A stretch of DNA of 64,000 nucleotides, from the NCBI GenBank assembly GCA_963971405.1, contig OZ020484.1:14136001-14200000 (forward strand). The letters run 5' to 3'. Of the stretch, positions 34,021-45,160 are shown one piece after another. The stretch's first letter is position 1; each line of letters opens with the position of its first letter. Below the pieces are notes generated by a model, which saw only the letters and a list, made by a program, of their open reading frames with translations, had not been told where the DNA came from and did not search any database. This DNA is from Psococerastis gibbosa. Lineage: Eukaryota; Arthropoda; Insecta; Psocodea; Psocidae. Both the position numbers and the translations under genes were made by a program.

Positions 34021-34785
34021 ACTGTACCTAAACTACAACCGTACATTTCATAAATTTGAATTTAAAAATGATGGAAGAGCGCATTTGTGTATTTGAATTT
34101 TTTTTCTTGGGCAGCTATTGTCAATTTTTCTTTAATAATTGATGAGATTTTTAGGGAGATTCATCTACCTATTGAGATGGGGACCAATGCTTGACTTTCC
34201 GAAAATCTCTTCACAACTTTTCATTTCATGACATCCTGAACCTATAACCACCCTCCGTTCAAAATGTACATATATATACTGTATATATATATTATGTATT
34301 TATGTACAGTATGTATGTATATCGATTTTAGGAAACACTGTAACATCCATAAATATAATTAGATTTTGATAAAACTTGGCACAAAAATTGATCGAGTTCA
34401 TTGACCAGCTAGATCCACTGTTTAGATACAAGATGGCGGCCGATTAAAATCTTATATAATTTATAACTCAGTTTATATCAGTTGCAGATGAATGAAATAA
34501 AATCTGACTGAAAGCCCGTATTATTATCAACGATAATGGTAATCAACATTTTTTACGAAGAATCAACCATTTCCAGATGGCGTCCAGTTAAAGTGAAAAT
34601 AATTTGATAAGTAAAAGTTCATAGCCGTCATATGGTTCGAAATTTGGAACACAAGAGTGTTTTGTGTGTTGATGTTGTGGTTAGGAAAGAAATTAAGTAT
34701 TTTTTTATTTTCATCTATATAGCATAGGGGAAAAGCGGGGGGCTGAACTTGCATGGAATCTCCCTACACCTGATCGGCCAGAGCC
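34021..34785. other. Unassigned DNA with a TA-rich palindrome
   Basis: 34264-34322 alternates ATATAT and GTATGTAT with internal mirror/palindrome symmetry. The rest is unremarkable. Confidence 0.45.
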
Positions 34786-34788
34786 GAA

Positions 34789-34929
34789 GGCGGGGTTTCC
34801 ACATACGTCAATGGTCAATGAGAAATATGGTTTTGACGTGGTAGCAGAATTTTTGGTATGTCTTTAATGTCTGCTAAAACGTCAATTTCACATTTCTCAT
34901 TGACCATTGACGTATGTGGAAACCCCGCC
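34789..34929. mobile_element. 141-bp palindromic MITE family H2, GAA duplication
   Basis: Ends GGCGGGGTTTCCACATACGT and its inverse, GAA on both sides (34786-34788, 34930-34932). Both arms carry the private variant CAATGAGAAATATG / CATTTCTCATTG where the copy at 31707 has GGTAAA / TTTACC. The next bases (34950-35012) resemble a further MITE right end, GTGGAATATCCGCC. Confidence 0.92.
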
Positions 34930-34932
34930 GAA

Positions 34933-35760
34933 AGGGAGTTTTCTTTACTCTATGTCATCTCATCAATTATTGATGCACAAATGACGGAATATTGAAAAGT
35001 GGAATATCCGCCTTGTTTCACGACTAATAATCGAACGTACAAGCGTACTAACTTTTTGTTTACACCGAACACCAACAAAGTCTGAAAAACCATTGCGCAA
35101 AGAATTATAAGAATTATTCTGGTATGCTTCGTGCAACGATTTTCATGTATGTATAGCCCCGGAGAGACACCCCAGAAAGGTAATTCTCGTTTATCACATA
35201 CACAGAGCTATCACGCCTTCACCAAGTTATCATTACCATGTTGGACCGACTCGGTAGTTATTTCTCATTTGTTACACTCAAGTTTGAGCTGTTAATTAAT
35301 AAGTATAATATCAAACAAGTGCAATTAAAGGCGTGGATGTCCGTGATAAAAATCGTTTCTAATGACGACAACATTTGTTTTAAACACCATGTTCGGCTGG
35401 TGCGGTTGAACCAGACGATCTAGGTAGATGTGAGGCGTGACGTAAATTACGTTCCGAACGTTAACTGTAAGTTTGGTTATAGGCAATGCGAGAACTGTCA
35501 GAATATCAGAAATTACGAATGATTATCGTCATTGATAGAAAAAAGAAAGAAAAGAGTAGCCTATTTCCATTTTTGAGAATTTTGGATCTTTCAGCCCACT
35601 TCAACAATTGACCCATAGTACATAATAGGCCTACAATTGTAGAATGATATTACTATTACGTATAATTTGTAATTAGTACACTAAAAAACAAAATAAACAA
35701 AATATAGCAGTATAGTAATAGGCAATATTGTAGTATTATAAGAGTAAGTTTGAAATGATT
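34933..35760. other. Unassigned DNA with a solo MITE end
   Basis: AAAAGTGGAATATCCGCC at 34995-35012 is a right end of the H superfamily without a visible left partner. A 61-codon ATG frame at 35238-35423 is not recognised. Confidence 0.45.
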
Positions 35761-35764
35761 AGCT

Positions 35765-35905
35765 CTACGCGATATGTACCGAGAACCTACGATAGTAGCC
35801 GAAATCAAGAGAGCCCGCATCTGGCGGCTAGAGCACGTGGAACGATTGCTAGACTGTAAGGCAACAAGAGCAGCCTTACACAGGGTCCCTGTTGGAATGT
35901 CTGAT
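35765..35905 (+). pseudogene. LINE RT C-terminal fragment
   Basis: The plus-strand frame reads YREPTIVAEIKRARIWRLEH, then VERLLDCKATRAALHRVPVG. The pattern I-(V/K)-x-(I)-K-x-x-R-(I)-x-W-L-x-H-V-x-R is the conserved post-RT segment of RTE/Jockey-type LINEs. About 47 codons remain and both ends are lost. Confidence 0.65.
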
Positions 35906-36110
35906 TTGTATTTCTATAGTTTTTAGTCAAGTAGGTCAAAAGAGTACGACGTGAGTGTCGTAATGCTGGATAAGTGAACTGGGTGGGCTGGGTTGCTGCC
36001 AGCCGTGGATTGGCTAATGAGACATGTTCATTTGACCAGCACTCCTGTCGTCAGCTGTGATCAGTTCCAAGAAAATATAGACTAAACGCAAAATACAAAA
36101 ATTTATGTAA

Positions 36111-36500
36111 GGCGCATATTCCACCGACCTGCTAGTGCTAAATACAAATACGGTAACGTGGTAGCAGACATTCAAGACTTAGGCGGGGTTTCCACCGACC
36201 TCGCATTGCAGAATGCAAATGACATTGACGGAAATGTTTGTTTTCCTCTATGCCATAGTTAAAATTGATCAATGATCATAGAGTAAAATCACAAACAAAC
36301 TAAAATTAAAAAATGGCTTCATGGGATATGTTAAGTACAAACATTTTAATAGATTTCTATAAAAAGAAAAATTCAAATTTCCGTCAATGTCACTTGCATT
36401 CTGCAATGCGAGGTCGATGGAAACCCGCCTAAATCTTGAATGTCTGCTACCACGTCACCGTATTTGTATTTAGCACTAGCAGGTCGGTGGAATATGCGCC
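36111..36500. mobile_element. Palindromic MITE H1, GGCGCATATTCC subtype, TAA duplication
   Basis: TAA at 36108-36110 and 36501-36503. Ends GGCGCATATTCCACCGACCT and GGTGGAATATGCGCC. Private variants occur in both arms: CTGCTAGTGCTAAATAC opposite GTATTTAGCACTAGCAG. Subtype arms have AAATACAAATACGG instead of TATTTACAAAAACGG. Confidence 0.95.
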
Positions 36501-36503
36501 TAA

Positions 36504-36812
36504 GCAAGCGATGAATATCAATATTATCAATTTGTGCACTAGGCAAGGTGTGCTTGTATATACTTAAGCGAGTCTCTCTGGCTTCAAATCATAAGAATAC
36601 CACCTAAAAATCTTTCCCAAACCACCATTTCTTAAAGTGTTTTTAGGTACAATACTTAAGTACTTTTTCTTGCTTGGAAAGGAGTTACATTTCCAAATCT
36701 TCCCACGTGCTCTAATAATCTCCCGCTCGGCACTGTTCTGGGGACGAGAAAATATGATTTTTTGAAACTCAAATATATTAATCTTCAACCTCCTAAAAAA
36801 CTAATTTTTCAC
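36504..36812. other. Unassigned DNA between two MITEs
   Basis: Holds a 74-codon minus-strand frame (36564-36788) without recognisable features. Confidence 0.4.
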
Positions 36813-36815
36813 TTA

Positions 36816-37190
36816 GGCGCCCATTCCACCGACCGGCAAGGGCTATTTACAAAAACGGTGACGTGGTAGCAGACATTCAATACTTTGGTGGCGTTCCACC
36901 GACCTCGCATTGCAGAATGCAAATGACATTGACGGAAATTAGAATTTTTCTTTTTATTGAAATCAATTAAAATGTTTGTACTTACCATATCCCATGACGC
37001 CATTTTTTAATTTTAGTTTGTGATTTTACTGTATGATCATTGATCAATTTTAACTATGGCATTGAGGACAATAAACATTTCCGTCAATTCTGCAATGCGA
37101 GGTCGATGGAAACCCCGCCTAAGTCTTGAATGTCTGCTACCACGTCACTGTTTTTGTAAATAGCCCTAGCCGGTCGGTGGAATGGGCGCC
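36816..37190. mobile_element. Palindromic MITE H1, TTA duplication
   Basis: TTA at 36813-36815 and 37191-37193. Ends GGCGCCCATTCCACCGACCG and its inverse. The inner left arm lacks part of GGCGGGGTTTCC. Confidence 0.95.
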
Positions 37191-37193
37191 TTA

Positions 37194-37847
37194 CGCTGCT
37201 CTTCCAGCTATCCAATGCTTAATGTCATATTGCATTAAGCAAAACCAAAGTGGTATGAAATCACGGTAATAAATGCGCGAGACTCGTGTCGCGTACGGCC
37301 AGCAAGGCCGCCTATTATTAATGCTTTAACCTGACCTTATCAAAATTAACATCAATTATCATAAGATTGGTGGACTTCTTTCATTCATTCGTTTATATGT
37401 AGGTTTTCACGTAGGAAGGCATAAGTAATGCAGCGCATTTAAACGTTCAAAAAATAATAATATTGTCTACCCCGCCATTCTACAATATATTGTAATACTT
37501 GGCTGGTGTCGTTGTGTTGTGTTCCAGCAAAATGTCTGTCGTTGGTTTATTGTAGTATTATAATTACTTCTTAATCTAAACAATGATTAGGGCCCATTTG
37601 GAAAACGCCAATTAATGAGTCTATTAGATAAGTTACACTTGTTAAATAAGTGCAGCCATTGAATATACAGTTTCTATACTATATCACTGTAGAAATACTG
37701 TAGACATTTGAACGCTGCACACAAGGATGATCCAGCCCATTTGGGAGGGGGTGGGGAGGGTCAAAATATAACAAACTAATTTTTATTAGGTATAGATTAA
37801 AGTATAATGTAATTAATTCCTTTTTTTCCTTTAAATACAAACAATTT
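37194..37847. other. Unassigned DNA
   Basis: Nothing recognised. Confidence 0.45.
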
Positions 37848-38006
37848 AATGAATGTATCCGATTAGCCTCTTCCATCGCCTCACTAAGACAAGTAACCTT
37901 GTAGGTACAATTGTATCGAGTTACGACACGTCTCCGATCGCAAGGTGTATTGAGACTATTGAGACTAGAGCAAGTATACAAGTACGTTACCACCATGCCA
38001 CCGAAG
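37848..38006 (-). mobile_element. SINE-B, minus strand
   Basis: 3' part AATGAATGTATCCGATTAGC, middle ACGACACGTCTCCGATCGCA, A-box complement GTTACCACCATGCCACCGAA. Near full length. A G10 tract follows its 5' end. Confidence 0.85.
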
Positions 38007-38397
38007 TCGCTTGGGGGGGGGGGAGCTCCCTCCTGCATCCGTCTTTTGGCTGCGCACCTGATTTCTGCTGTGTCTGAGTCTAATGGCCTCAATGACCATG
38101 TACATGTTAGAGATTGCCCAACCCTGTCAGAAAGCAGAACACTTGCTGGTCTCGGGGGAGACGGTTCTTCAGCGGCTTTTCAGTGGTAAGGCGTACCCAC
38201 GGACCTTGGGGAAGACAAATAGGGTGTATAGTTCATCTAACAGTGCTAAAAAAAAAAACTTAACCTGAAACAGGCCGAACCCCCACAAGATCCTACGGAA
38301 AAGTTAAGAACAAAAAGGTCTTCAGGAACATTTAGTAGGCCTACTAATACTCAATCGGTAAAGGTTCAAGGCAATTGTGTAAAACTATTAAACAAAA
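38007..38397. other. Unassigned DNA
   Basis: Short overlapping frames only; nothing recognised. Confidence 0.4.
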
Positions 38398-38541
38398 CGA
38401 CTTGCATTGCCTGCTGTGCTAATAGTCATTTGATGGACACAGTCATCTTTAGGGCAATCCCCCCATGACAATGAGCTCCTGCCTTATTGTTCGACGACTG
38501 TGATGCCCCCTAATGACTATTAACACAGCATACAATGTAAG
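38398..38541. repeat. Inverted-repeat element of ~140 bp
   Basis: CTTGCATTGCCTGCTGTGCT at 38401 and, from the right edge, CTTACATTGTATGCTGTGTT are inverse arms that continue through AATAGTCATT and then GACACAGTC / CATCACAGTC. Termini and duplications are not clear. Confidence 0.55.
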
Positions 38542-39423
38542 TCCAACTAACCCTTTGCTTATTAGTACTAATACTCAGTAGGGGGCACAATCTACCACAA
38601 GACACACCCAAAATAAAAATAAAAAAAGCAAAAATCTAAGAAACATATTGTATAGAAAACTCTATAGAGTCTAAATTACTATCTTCTTCTGCTTCCGATT
38701 GGCTTCCGAAATAGAAATTGACGTCACACACTCACAACACCACTTTTTACGCAGTGGGATCGTGAATACCTCCAACGCATCAAGACTGCGACAGAATCAC
38801 TTTAACGTTGGTAGCATAAGAAATTAAAAATGCTGCTTATCAAAAGGATCCTAAAAACAGGTAGTCGTGGCTTGCTGGATAATTCGTCATTAATGGGAGA
38901 TGAAACATGGACCTACATTAGATCTGCTCATCATTGCTTCAGAAGACATCTTAAACCAATCTCTTGGTATTATACCCTGCGCGTGACCGGACTTTCACAG
39001 AATTACCGGTTCAATAGAGCTTCCAGAGGTTTTTATAGCTTTTCGAATGGTAACTCAATGCACGATCTGTCTTATAGTGAACCTATACCCATTTGCCTGA
39101 TGAATAAATATAGACTAATTATTATTGACATTTTATGACATTTTCATGCAGAACTATATAACTAACTTATGCCTTATAAGGTGAATAGGTCAGCTTATAG
39201 GCTTGGCAGCTTCGAGAATAAGTTATTGCTCCTCAAAGTGAGTAGGAACGGCTGATTCGTAAATATCGTACGTTATTGAAATTGTCACAGCGATTTTGTC
39301 AATGGCATAAGATACAAATTTACCCTTGACTCCCCCCTCCCCATTCAAAGTTGAGTCATGAGTTAATGCGTGCCTCAATGTCGGAGTTTTAACAATTGTA
39401 AAGAATCCCATTGAATTTATTGC
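38542..39423. other. Unassigned DNA with a CRE and a 102-codon frame
   Basis: TGACGTCA lies near 38719, upstream of an ATG frame at 38830-39138 (102 codons; segment LMGDETWTYIRSAHHCFRR). The 'GDETW' string is reminiscent of mariner transposase but its surroundings are not. There is no splice or family support, so I do not call a gene. Confidence 0.3.
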
Positions 39424-39919
39424 GGGTCTTCACAGTGTTGGTGTTATCGAGGTATGCCTAGTTAAGTGTGTTATATCAAGCTAAGTTAACACACGTGAAA
39501 CCCGTTAACCAAGCTATCCAGCGTGCTATCCTAAACGTACTTTCAAGTTGGTTAACTGTGTTATTCAGCTAGCGCTGCGATCGATAGCTCAGGTTTTTGT
39601 CGATTGATTTGAAACACGCGTATAAAATTTTGCAGTATTTACATTTATTTGTATTATTTATTATGTCACAAGCGTAAATACTTTAAAATATAATAACCAA
39701 AATGAACATGAAATATAAACAAATGTGGCACTAAAACTGAGTTCTGCCACTTTCTTTAAAACCGTGCCACGAACGTCTGACTACTACCACGTTGTTTACC
39801 CTGTTAAATATTTTCGATATAGCATGATAACTCACCCTCGAGGTCCACTCACGATTGTATGTTAATTTGGATCCACATCCAACTCGATAACTCGATAACG
39901 CGAACACTGTGAAGACCCC
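39424..39919. mobile_element. Inverted-repeat element with GGGTCTTCACAGTGTT ends
   Basis: Left GGGTCTTCACAGTGTTGGTG, right inverse CGAACACTGTGAAGACCCC; the arms continue through GTTATCGAG (the right arm repeats CTCGATAA twice). About 495 bp, non-coding. The target duplication is not clear and the superfamily is not assigned. Confidence 0.7.
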
Positions 39920-40075
39920 TATTATCTCCACTGAATAGATAATTCGTACAGAAAATTAGCACTGAACTCTATAAAGTTAATAAAATTAATAAAAAAATCA
40001 TAATGGTTTTCACTTTTCCTGTGTGGTAATAGGCATAGATCAGTATTGTAAGTACAAATAGATTTAAAATGCTAA

Positions 40076-40551
40076 GGCGGGGTTTCCACATACGTCAATA
40101 GTCAATAGTAAATATGGTATTGACGGACATTTCAATTTTACTCTATGCCATTGTTAGAATTGATCAATGATCATGGAGTAAAATCACGCGTTGCAAACAA
40201 TAACAAACTAAAATGACGTCATGGGATATGTTAAGTACAAACATTTTATATTTTAATGTTTATAAAACAATTTTCATCCATTAAACAGATCGGTGAAGGT
40301 CGATCTTACTTCGGACCTCCTACTATTATTAGGTTTTATTAAAAATAATAAGTGTACGAAGTAAACAAATACAAACAAAATTTCAAAAAACAAATGCAAA
40401 CAAATTTCAAAAATTTGGCGCATACGTGTCAATAGAAGAAAAGTTACCAATAGTTGAAAAAACATGTGGAATGTAGTGTATCAATGAAAAATTGAAATTT
40501 CCGTCAATACCATATTGACTATTGACTATTGACGTATGTGGAACCCCCACC
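40076..40551. mobile_element. Palindromic MITE H2-long, TAA duplication, empty site
   Basis: TAA at 40073-40075 and 40552-40554. Ends GGCGGGGTTTCCACATACGT and the inverse ACGTATGTGGAACCCCCACC. Arms GTCAATAGTCAATAGTAAAT as in 9412. The core (CTATGCCATTGTTAGAATTG, TGGGATATGTTAAGTACAAA) is the H1 core, attached to different arms. It provides the empty site for the insertion at 9640. Confidence 0.93.
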
Positions 40552-40554
40552 TAA

Positions 40555-41539
40555 CATAGTGATGATTCAATTGCATAATGCACAGGTAGACTACATTGAG
40601 GTTCTGTAGGGACAGTTTTGGTCACTAGGTTCGCTGACGACAAACCGATATCCATATTATTCAAAATGGCCGCCGTTTGCATGCGAAAACTAAGCTCTTA
40701 GCATCTAACTAAATCTTTTAATATTTTTTATAATATTTTTACTATGCCTGGACCTTATTTCGCTGCATATAATTTAATATATATATTCTCCATGATTTAT
40801 AGAAAAATATCACTTAAAAATAATACGTAATTAAAAATCATTTTTAAATAGTATTGAGGCTTATGGAAAAATCAACGCTTTGATATCATTGCAACTGGTG
40901 CTGCCATCTACAAAATGACGCCACAAATGAACCCCATATAAAAGTAATAGGAACTCTCATGGTCTACACTCTACTCAGGGGGGCTGCTACAGGACAGACA
41001 CAATAATTACTGTTGAAATGGAAAAATAACCTGTCTCTGAGGGCAGTCCTTCATAAACATATACAAATTCCTTTCAGTGGCACTTAATAATTCTTTTGGC
41101 GGTCATTAGCTACCAAACTGCTTAGGCAAAGCAATTAAGTTGGGCTCTATCTCCGGGGCATTCGCTTGTGTATTGTCCCAAATTTAATTAGGCTCGGAAT
41201 AATAAATTACTCAGTTTAATGAAAAATCATAACGATTCAATGGGTATTGGCAATTGGTTCTCTTAGCCAAACTTTTTTTAGTCATGATCCGATCCGATAT
41301 GCCTATTACTACCAATTTTTTTTCGAAATATTGTAAGAGTAGTTGAGGCAGACATGTTAACCTGAGTATTGCACAATAATTTCATATATTTTATTTATTT
41401 AATTTTAATTTAATTTTATTTATTTTAATCTTAACTAGTTAACCTTAATTTAACCTAATTAAATAAAATTTAGTCGAAAAAGTGTTTATAAAGTACCCAC
41501 TGGGTCAATATTTACATTTTGTGATCTGTAAATGCTCAT
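40555..41539. other. Unassigned AT-rich DNA
   Basis: TTTAATTTTAATTTAATTTT low complexity at 41395-41430. No gene or recognised repeat. Confidence 0.45.
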
Positions 41540-41660
41540 TAGCCTAAGCTGGTTTAACGACCCCATGGATTTTCAGACACTATTAATATTGTTTCCGCAT
41601 GCATTTTGGGCCATTTGCAATAAGGAACGCATCATCGATGTCAACCTGCACCCACTGCAA
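41540..41660 (+). repeat. Repeat R, diverged copy
   Basis: AACGACCCCATGGATTTTCA, then TTTTGGGCCATTTGCAA match the repeat at 54719 and 55090 (AACGACCTCATCGATTTTTC, then TTTTGGCCTCTGGCAAATTG). All three copies lie next to a SINE-D. Confidence 0.55.
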
Positions 41661-41730
41661 GCGACAATAGAAAAGCTCAGCCAAGCTTACCATTGAAAAA
41701 ATGCAACCGTCCAATGACCGATTAACTCTT

Positions 41731-41865
41731 AAATAAAATAAAATAAATAAATAAGGACTTTTTGTTCTATTAGTAAGACAACCTAGCGGAGTTAGGGCTA
41801 TAAAGCCCTCTCTTACACTCAACTAGGAAGGCCCGGGACAGCCTGCTTTACATGCCCTCCGAATA
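41731..41865 (-). mobile_element. SINE-D, minus strand, head missing
   Basis: AAATAAGGACTTTTTGTTC, CCTAGCGGAGTTAGGGCTAT and GGCCCGGGACAGCCTGCTTT identify it. The match stops after CATGCCCTCCGAA, so the tRNA-like head is lost. Confidence 0.85.
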
Positions 41866-42286
41866 TTTTAAATGTAAATTTTACTATTGGGGCTCCTGCG
41901 ATTTAAACCCTTTCTTGCAGTTAAAAGCCAGAGCGCACAAGCCTCGCAAGTCCCAGTTGCCCATCAGATAGTGAACAATGATGAATATTAGATTGGCCAG
42001 ATGCTATAAGACACCTGTGAATAGAATAGCAGTGAGTCGGTGATAAATTCAATACCTTTCGACAATATATATGGGGAGGCCGCACTCAATTTGGGGCTGC
42101 GCACACTTATATTACGCTACCGACAAGTCAACAAACATATCTTCCGACACAATCTGTCGACTGTCACTTTACCATAAGACCTACCGTAGGATAACTACTT
42201 TTTTTCAACTTACATCGTTTTTATTTATGGTTCCGCGGTTCTCCTTTCACAGGCCTTACTTAACTTGAATAATATTTTGCTTTCAT
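41866..42286. other. Unassigned DNA
   Basis: Nothing recognised. Confidence 0.45.
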
Positions 42287-42324
42287 TAAGGCGCGGTTTC
42301 CACCGACCGGCTAGGGCTAAATAC

Positions 42325-42813
42325 CAATGAACTTCTAATATAATATATTAGAAGTACCATTGGCGCTAGTGTCGCATGGTAATTTGATTTCCGCCATTTT
42401 TGGGCTCACAGCAGGGGGTATTCTGTATTTTAATTAAAAACTAAGAGAAAATGCCTTTTTGTTGCCCCATAATTATTGCCTATAGGCCTAATTTAATTTT
42501 GTATTTGCTACATTTGAAATTTCGTAGGGTACAGTTACTGTTTTGGATGATTGAACTTATTTGGTGCTATTGTTTATTTTTAATCCACATAATTTTCAGC
42601 TATTTTGGGAAAGCATATTTATCATAATAGTGAAGTCAGACAGTCTAAATATTTAATTTTAAGACACATTTTGTTTAGTTTTAAAAATCTTGGGTTAGGT
42701 ACCATAAGATAACTGTTGAGTTTAATTTGGCGCGAAAACGTGAGGCCAAAATATGGTGGGCTTTCTATTTGTCCCTGCTTCCGCAAGCAAATCATATGGA
42801 GGTGTAGGGGCTC
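42325..42813. mobile_element. Unknown 489-bp insert with 9-bp duplication
   Basis: GCTAAATAC at 42316-42324 recurs as GC (42814-42815) plus TAAATAC (43203-43209), the second copy being split by the later MITE. The insert starts with a hairpin, CCAATG-ACTTCTAATATA and its inverse to CCATTGG (42324-42362), and ends ...GGTGTAGGGGCTC. No terminal repeats, tail or ORF is recognised. A 9-bp duplication is compatible with a Mutator-like element or others. Confidence 0.6.
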
Positions 42814-42818
42814 GCTAA

Positions 42819-43202
42819 GGCGCCCATTCCATAAACCGGCAAGGGCTATTTACAAAAACAGTGACGTGGTAGCAGACATTCAAGACTTAGGCGGGGTTTC
42901 CATTGACTTCGCATTGCAGAATCGACGGGCATGTTTATTTTCCTCTATGCCATAGTTAAAATTGATCAATGATCATACAGTAAAATCACAAACAAACAAA
43001 CTAAAATTAAAAAATGGCGTCATGGGATATGTTAAGTACAAACATTTTAATAGATTTCTATAAAAAGAAAAATTCCAATTTCCGTCAATGTCATTTGTAT
43101 TCTGCAATGCGAGGTCGACGGAAACGCCACCTAAGCCTTGAATGTCTGCTACCACGTCACCATTTTTGTAAATAGCCCTAGCCGGTCGGTGGAATGGGCG
43201 CG
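42819..43202. mobile_element. Inner palindromic MITE H1, TAA duplication
   Basis: 384 bp. TAA at 42816-42818 and 43203-43205. Ends GGCGCCCATTCCATAAACCG and GGTGGAATGGGCGCG. It sits in the right copy of the 9-bp duplication of the previous insert, so it is the youngest of the three layers. Confidence 0.93.
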
Positions 43203-43671
43203 TAAATACAAATACGGTGACGTGGTAACAGACATTCAAGACTTAGGCGGAGTTTCCATCGACCTCGCATTGCAGAATGCAAATGACATTGACGGAAATG
43301 TTTGTTTTTCTTTTTATAGAAATCTATTAAAATGTTTGTAATTAACACATCCCATGACGCAATTTTTTTTAAATTTTAGTTAGTTTGTCTGTGATTTTAC
43401 TCTATGATCATTTATCAATTTTAACTATGGCATAGAGTAAAACAAACATTTCCGTCAATGTCATTCTGCAATGCGAAGTCAGTGGAAACCCCGCCTAAGC
43501 CTCAAATGTCTGCTACCACATCACCGTATTTGTACTTAGCCCTAGCCGGTCGGTGGAAACCCCGCCTAAAGGGTGGAATCTTGAGGCAATACCCTTGTGT
43601 ACCGTAGTTAATATGTCGTTGAATGTATTAAAAATGTAAGGTCGGGTAATGTGAGATTAACTATTATAATG

Positions 43672-43858
43672 TGCATGAAGAGTAGTGGTGTAGGCTCCAA
43701 CTTTCACCCGAAAGGTAGTTGGTTCGAGTACCATACTTACTGCACTTTCTGGACATGCTTCGGAAGGCATGTAAAGCAGGCGGTCCCGGGCCTTTCTAGT
43801 GTAAGGGGGGGCTTTATGACCGTAGCTCCACTAGGTTGGCTTACTGATATAACAATAT
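43672..43858 (+). mobile_element. SINE-D, plus strand, altered head
   Basis: GAGTAGTGGTGTAGGCTCCA, GGTTCGAGTACCATACTTAC (B box) and GCATGTAAAGCAGGCGGTCC are diagnostic. A few bases are missing in the body after TTTCTAGT. Confidence 0.88.
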
Positions 43859-44129
43859 TGGAACAATATTCGAGTGTGTAAGAAGGGTGGATTGTATAAT
43901 CATAAGTGATTGGCTTATTTGCAAACAATGTATGTATTGCTGATTTTAATATATTTTTCAAATCACAGAATAATGCACGCTTACGAACTAATTCACCGCT
44001 TATCTCAAAAAGCTTTCAAACGGTCATCTCTTTCTAGTGCTCCATATGAGCAAGCCTGTTTTCTATGTTAGCTAATGAGTCCCCAGTTTTTTTAAAATCT
44101 ATTGTAACAATCAGATTTAATTACCATAC

Positions 44130-44289
44130 CTAAATGACCTTTGACACCCACAAAGCCTGTTGGCATTGCACTGTCACCATCCAAATCAATCGCAAACAAA
44201 GCAAGTTGACAAGTTCTTGGCTTGTCATTACTAACGAGACCAGCGCAGTTGTAGGTAGCCGAGACAAATGTAGTAGGCAGAGTCACGTC
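44130..44289 (-). CDS. Possible internal exon of an unknown gene
   Basis: A 160-nt minus-strand segment starts directly after a TAG that can serve as an acceptor (GGATAG|GAC) and ends at TTTAG|GTATGG, a fair donor. It reads DVTLPTTFVSATYNCAGLVS, then NDKPRTCQLALFAIDLDGDS and AMPTGFVGVKGHL. The composition is protein-like (two Cys, balanced, unlike the Lys/Asn/Ile-rich noise of this region). The open frame has no good ATG start. The acceptor has a weak pyrimidine tract. I do not recognise the family. Neighbouring exons were not found. Confidence 0.35.
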
Positions 44290-45160
44290 CTATCCAGGTC
44301 AACTTTAAAATGCAGACCAACACAAAATGAAGTTGTCAGACCACAATAAGGATTTATCTAACAAAACGAACACCCGGAAAATTATATTTATTTCGGACGT
44401 GAAAGGATATCTGCGATTAAAACCAAGCTTGGGTCATATTAGTCTTTGTAGCTCGTACATAAAGCCTATAGGGTCCTACTCCGCAGGGGTCCTTTTATTA
44501 ATTGGTTTCTACATTACGTTCAACGGATGCTGAATTTAATGTATTTACGAGTTACTAATCCTAAAGCTCATAGTGAGGTCTCAACACCTTGGCGGGGCTG
44601 CGTGGGCCACGCCGACTCCCGTGCTCTACCGGGTGGACTACTGCTGCGGATCGGCTTGTTTGTCATTAGATGAATTTTGCCCGTAGGACTCGGAGAAGAT
44701 TGTTTTATAGAGCAGCGGAGGCGTTACAACAAAATTAGAAGTAGTTGGATTGTAATGCGCGGTTATCATGCAACAACATCTCCACTCATTTTCTGCCTCC
44801 CTCCAGCGACTCTAAATCCAGGAAATATATGGCTGACTACTTGGCATGTACTAGCCTTAGCCTGATTTTATTGTAGGCAGTCAATTTTGTTGTCTTTTTT
44901 TTCAGGGGTTATTTCTTTTTTTACAGTGCATAGACAGTATACACATTTGTAACGTAATTTCTTTTAAATTCACTTCAAACAACAGCAATGACAATTTCTT
45001 ATTATACAGCCTACCGAAAAATAGTTTTAGAGAATCTGCGCGTTAGTCATACTACAGGGCAATATAGTTATCGGTACTTTGTAGGTATATTTCACAAGTT
45101 TTAGGTCTTTTAAGTGTTGTTGTTATCATTATTATTTGAAGTGTTTTTATGCACGGCAGG
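44290..45160. other. Unassigned DNA
   Basis: A GC-rich patch (44583-44665) has no recognised content. Short frames at 44327 and 44677 are not supported. Confidence 0.4.

Larger units (their letters stand above)
42290..43566. mobile_element. Outer palindromic MITE H1 of a three-layer nest
   Basis: TAA at 42287-42289 and 43567-43569. The left end GGCGCGGTTTCCACCGACCG and right end CGGTGGAAACCCCGCC belong to one element whose left arm is broken at GCTAAATAC. The remainder resumes at 43203 with TAAATACAAATACGGTGACG and is complete to the right end. Two later insertions lie inside. Confidence 0.85.

Noticed and set aside
38830..39138. Transposase gene suggested by GDETW
   Set aside because: Only five residues resemble mariner transposase; the rest shows no conserved catalytic residues.
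40213..40222. CRE at 40.2 kb
   Set aside because: It lies in the MITE core, where other copies read TGGCGTCATGG.
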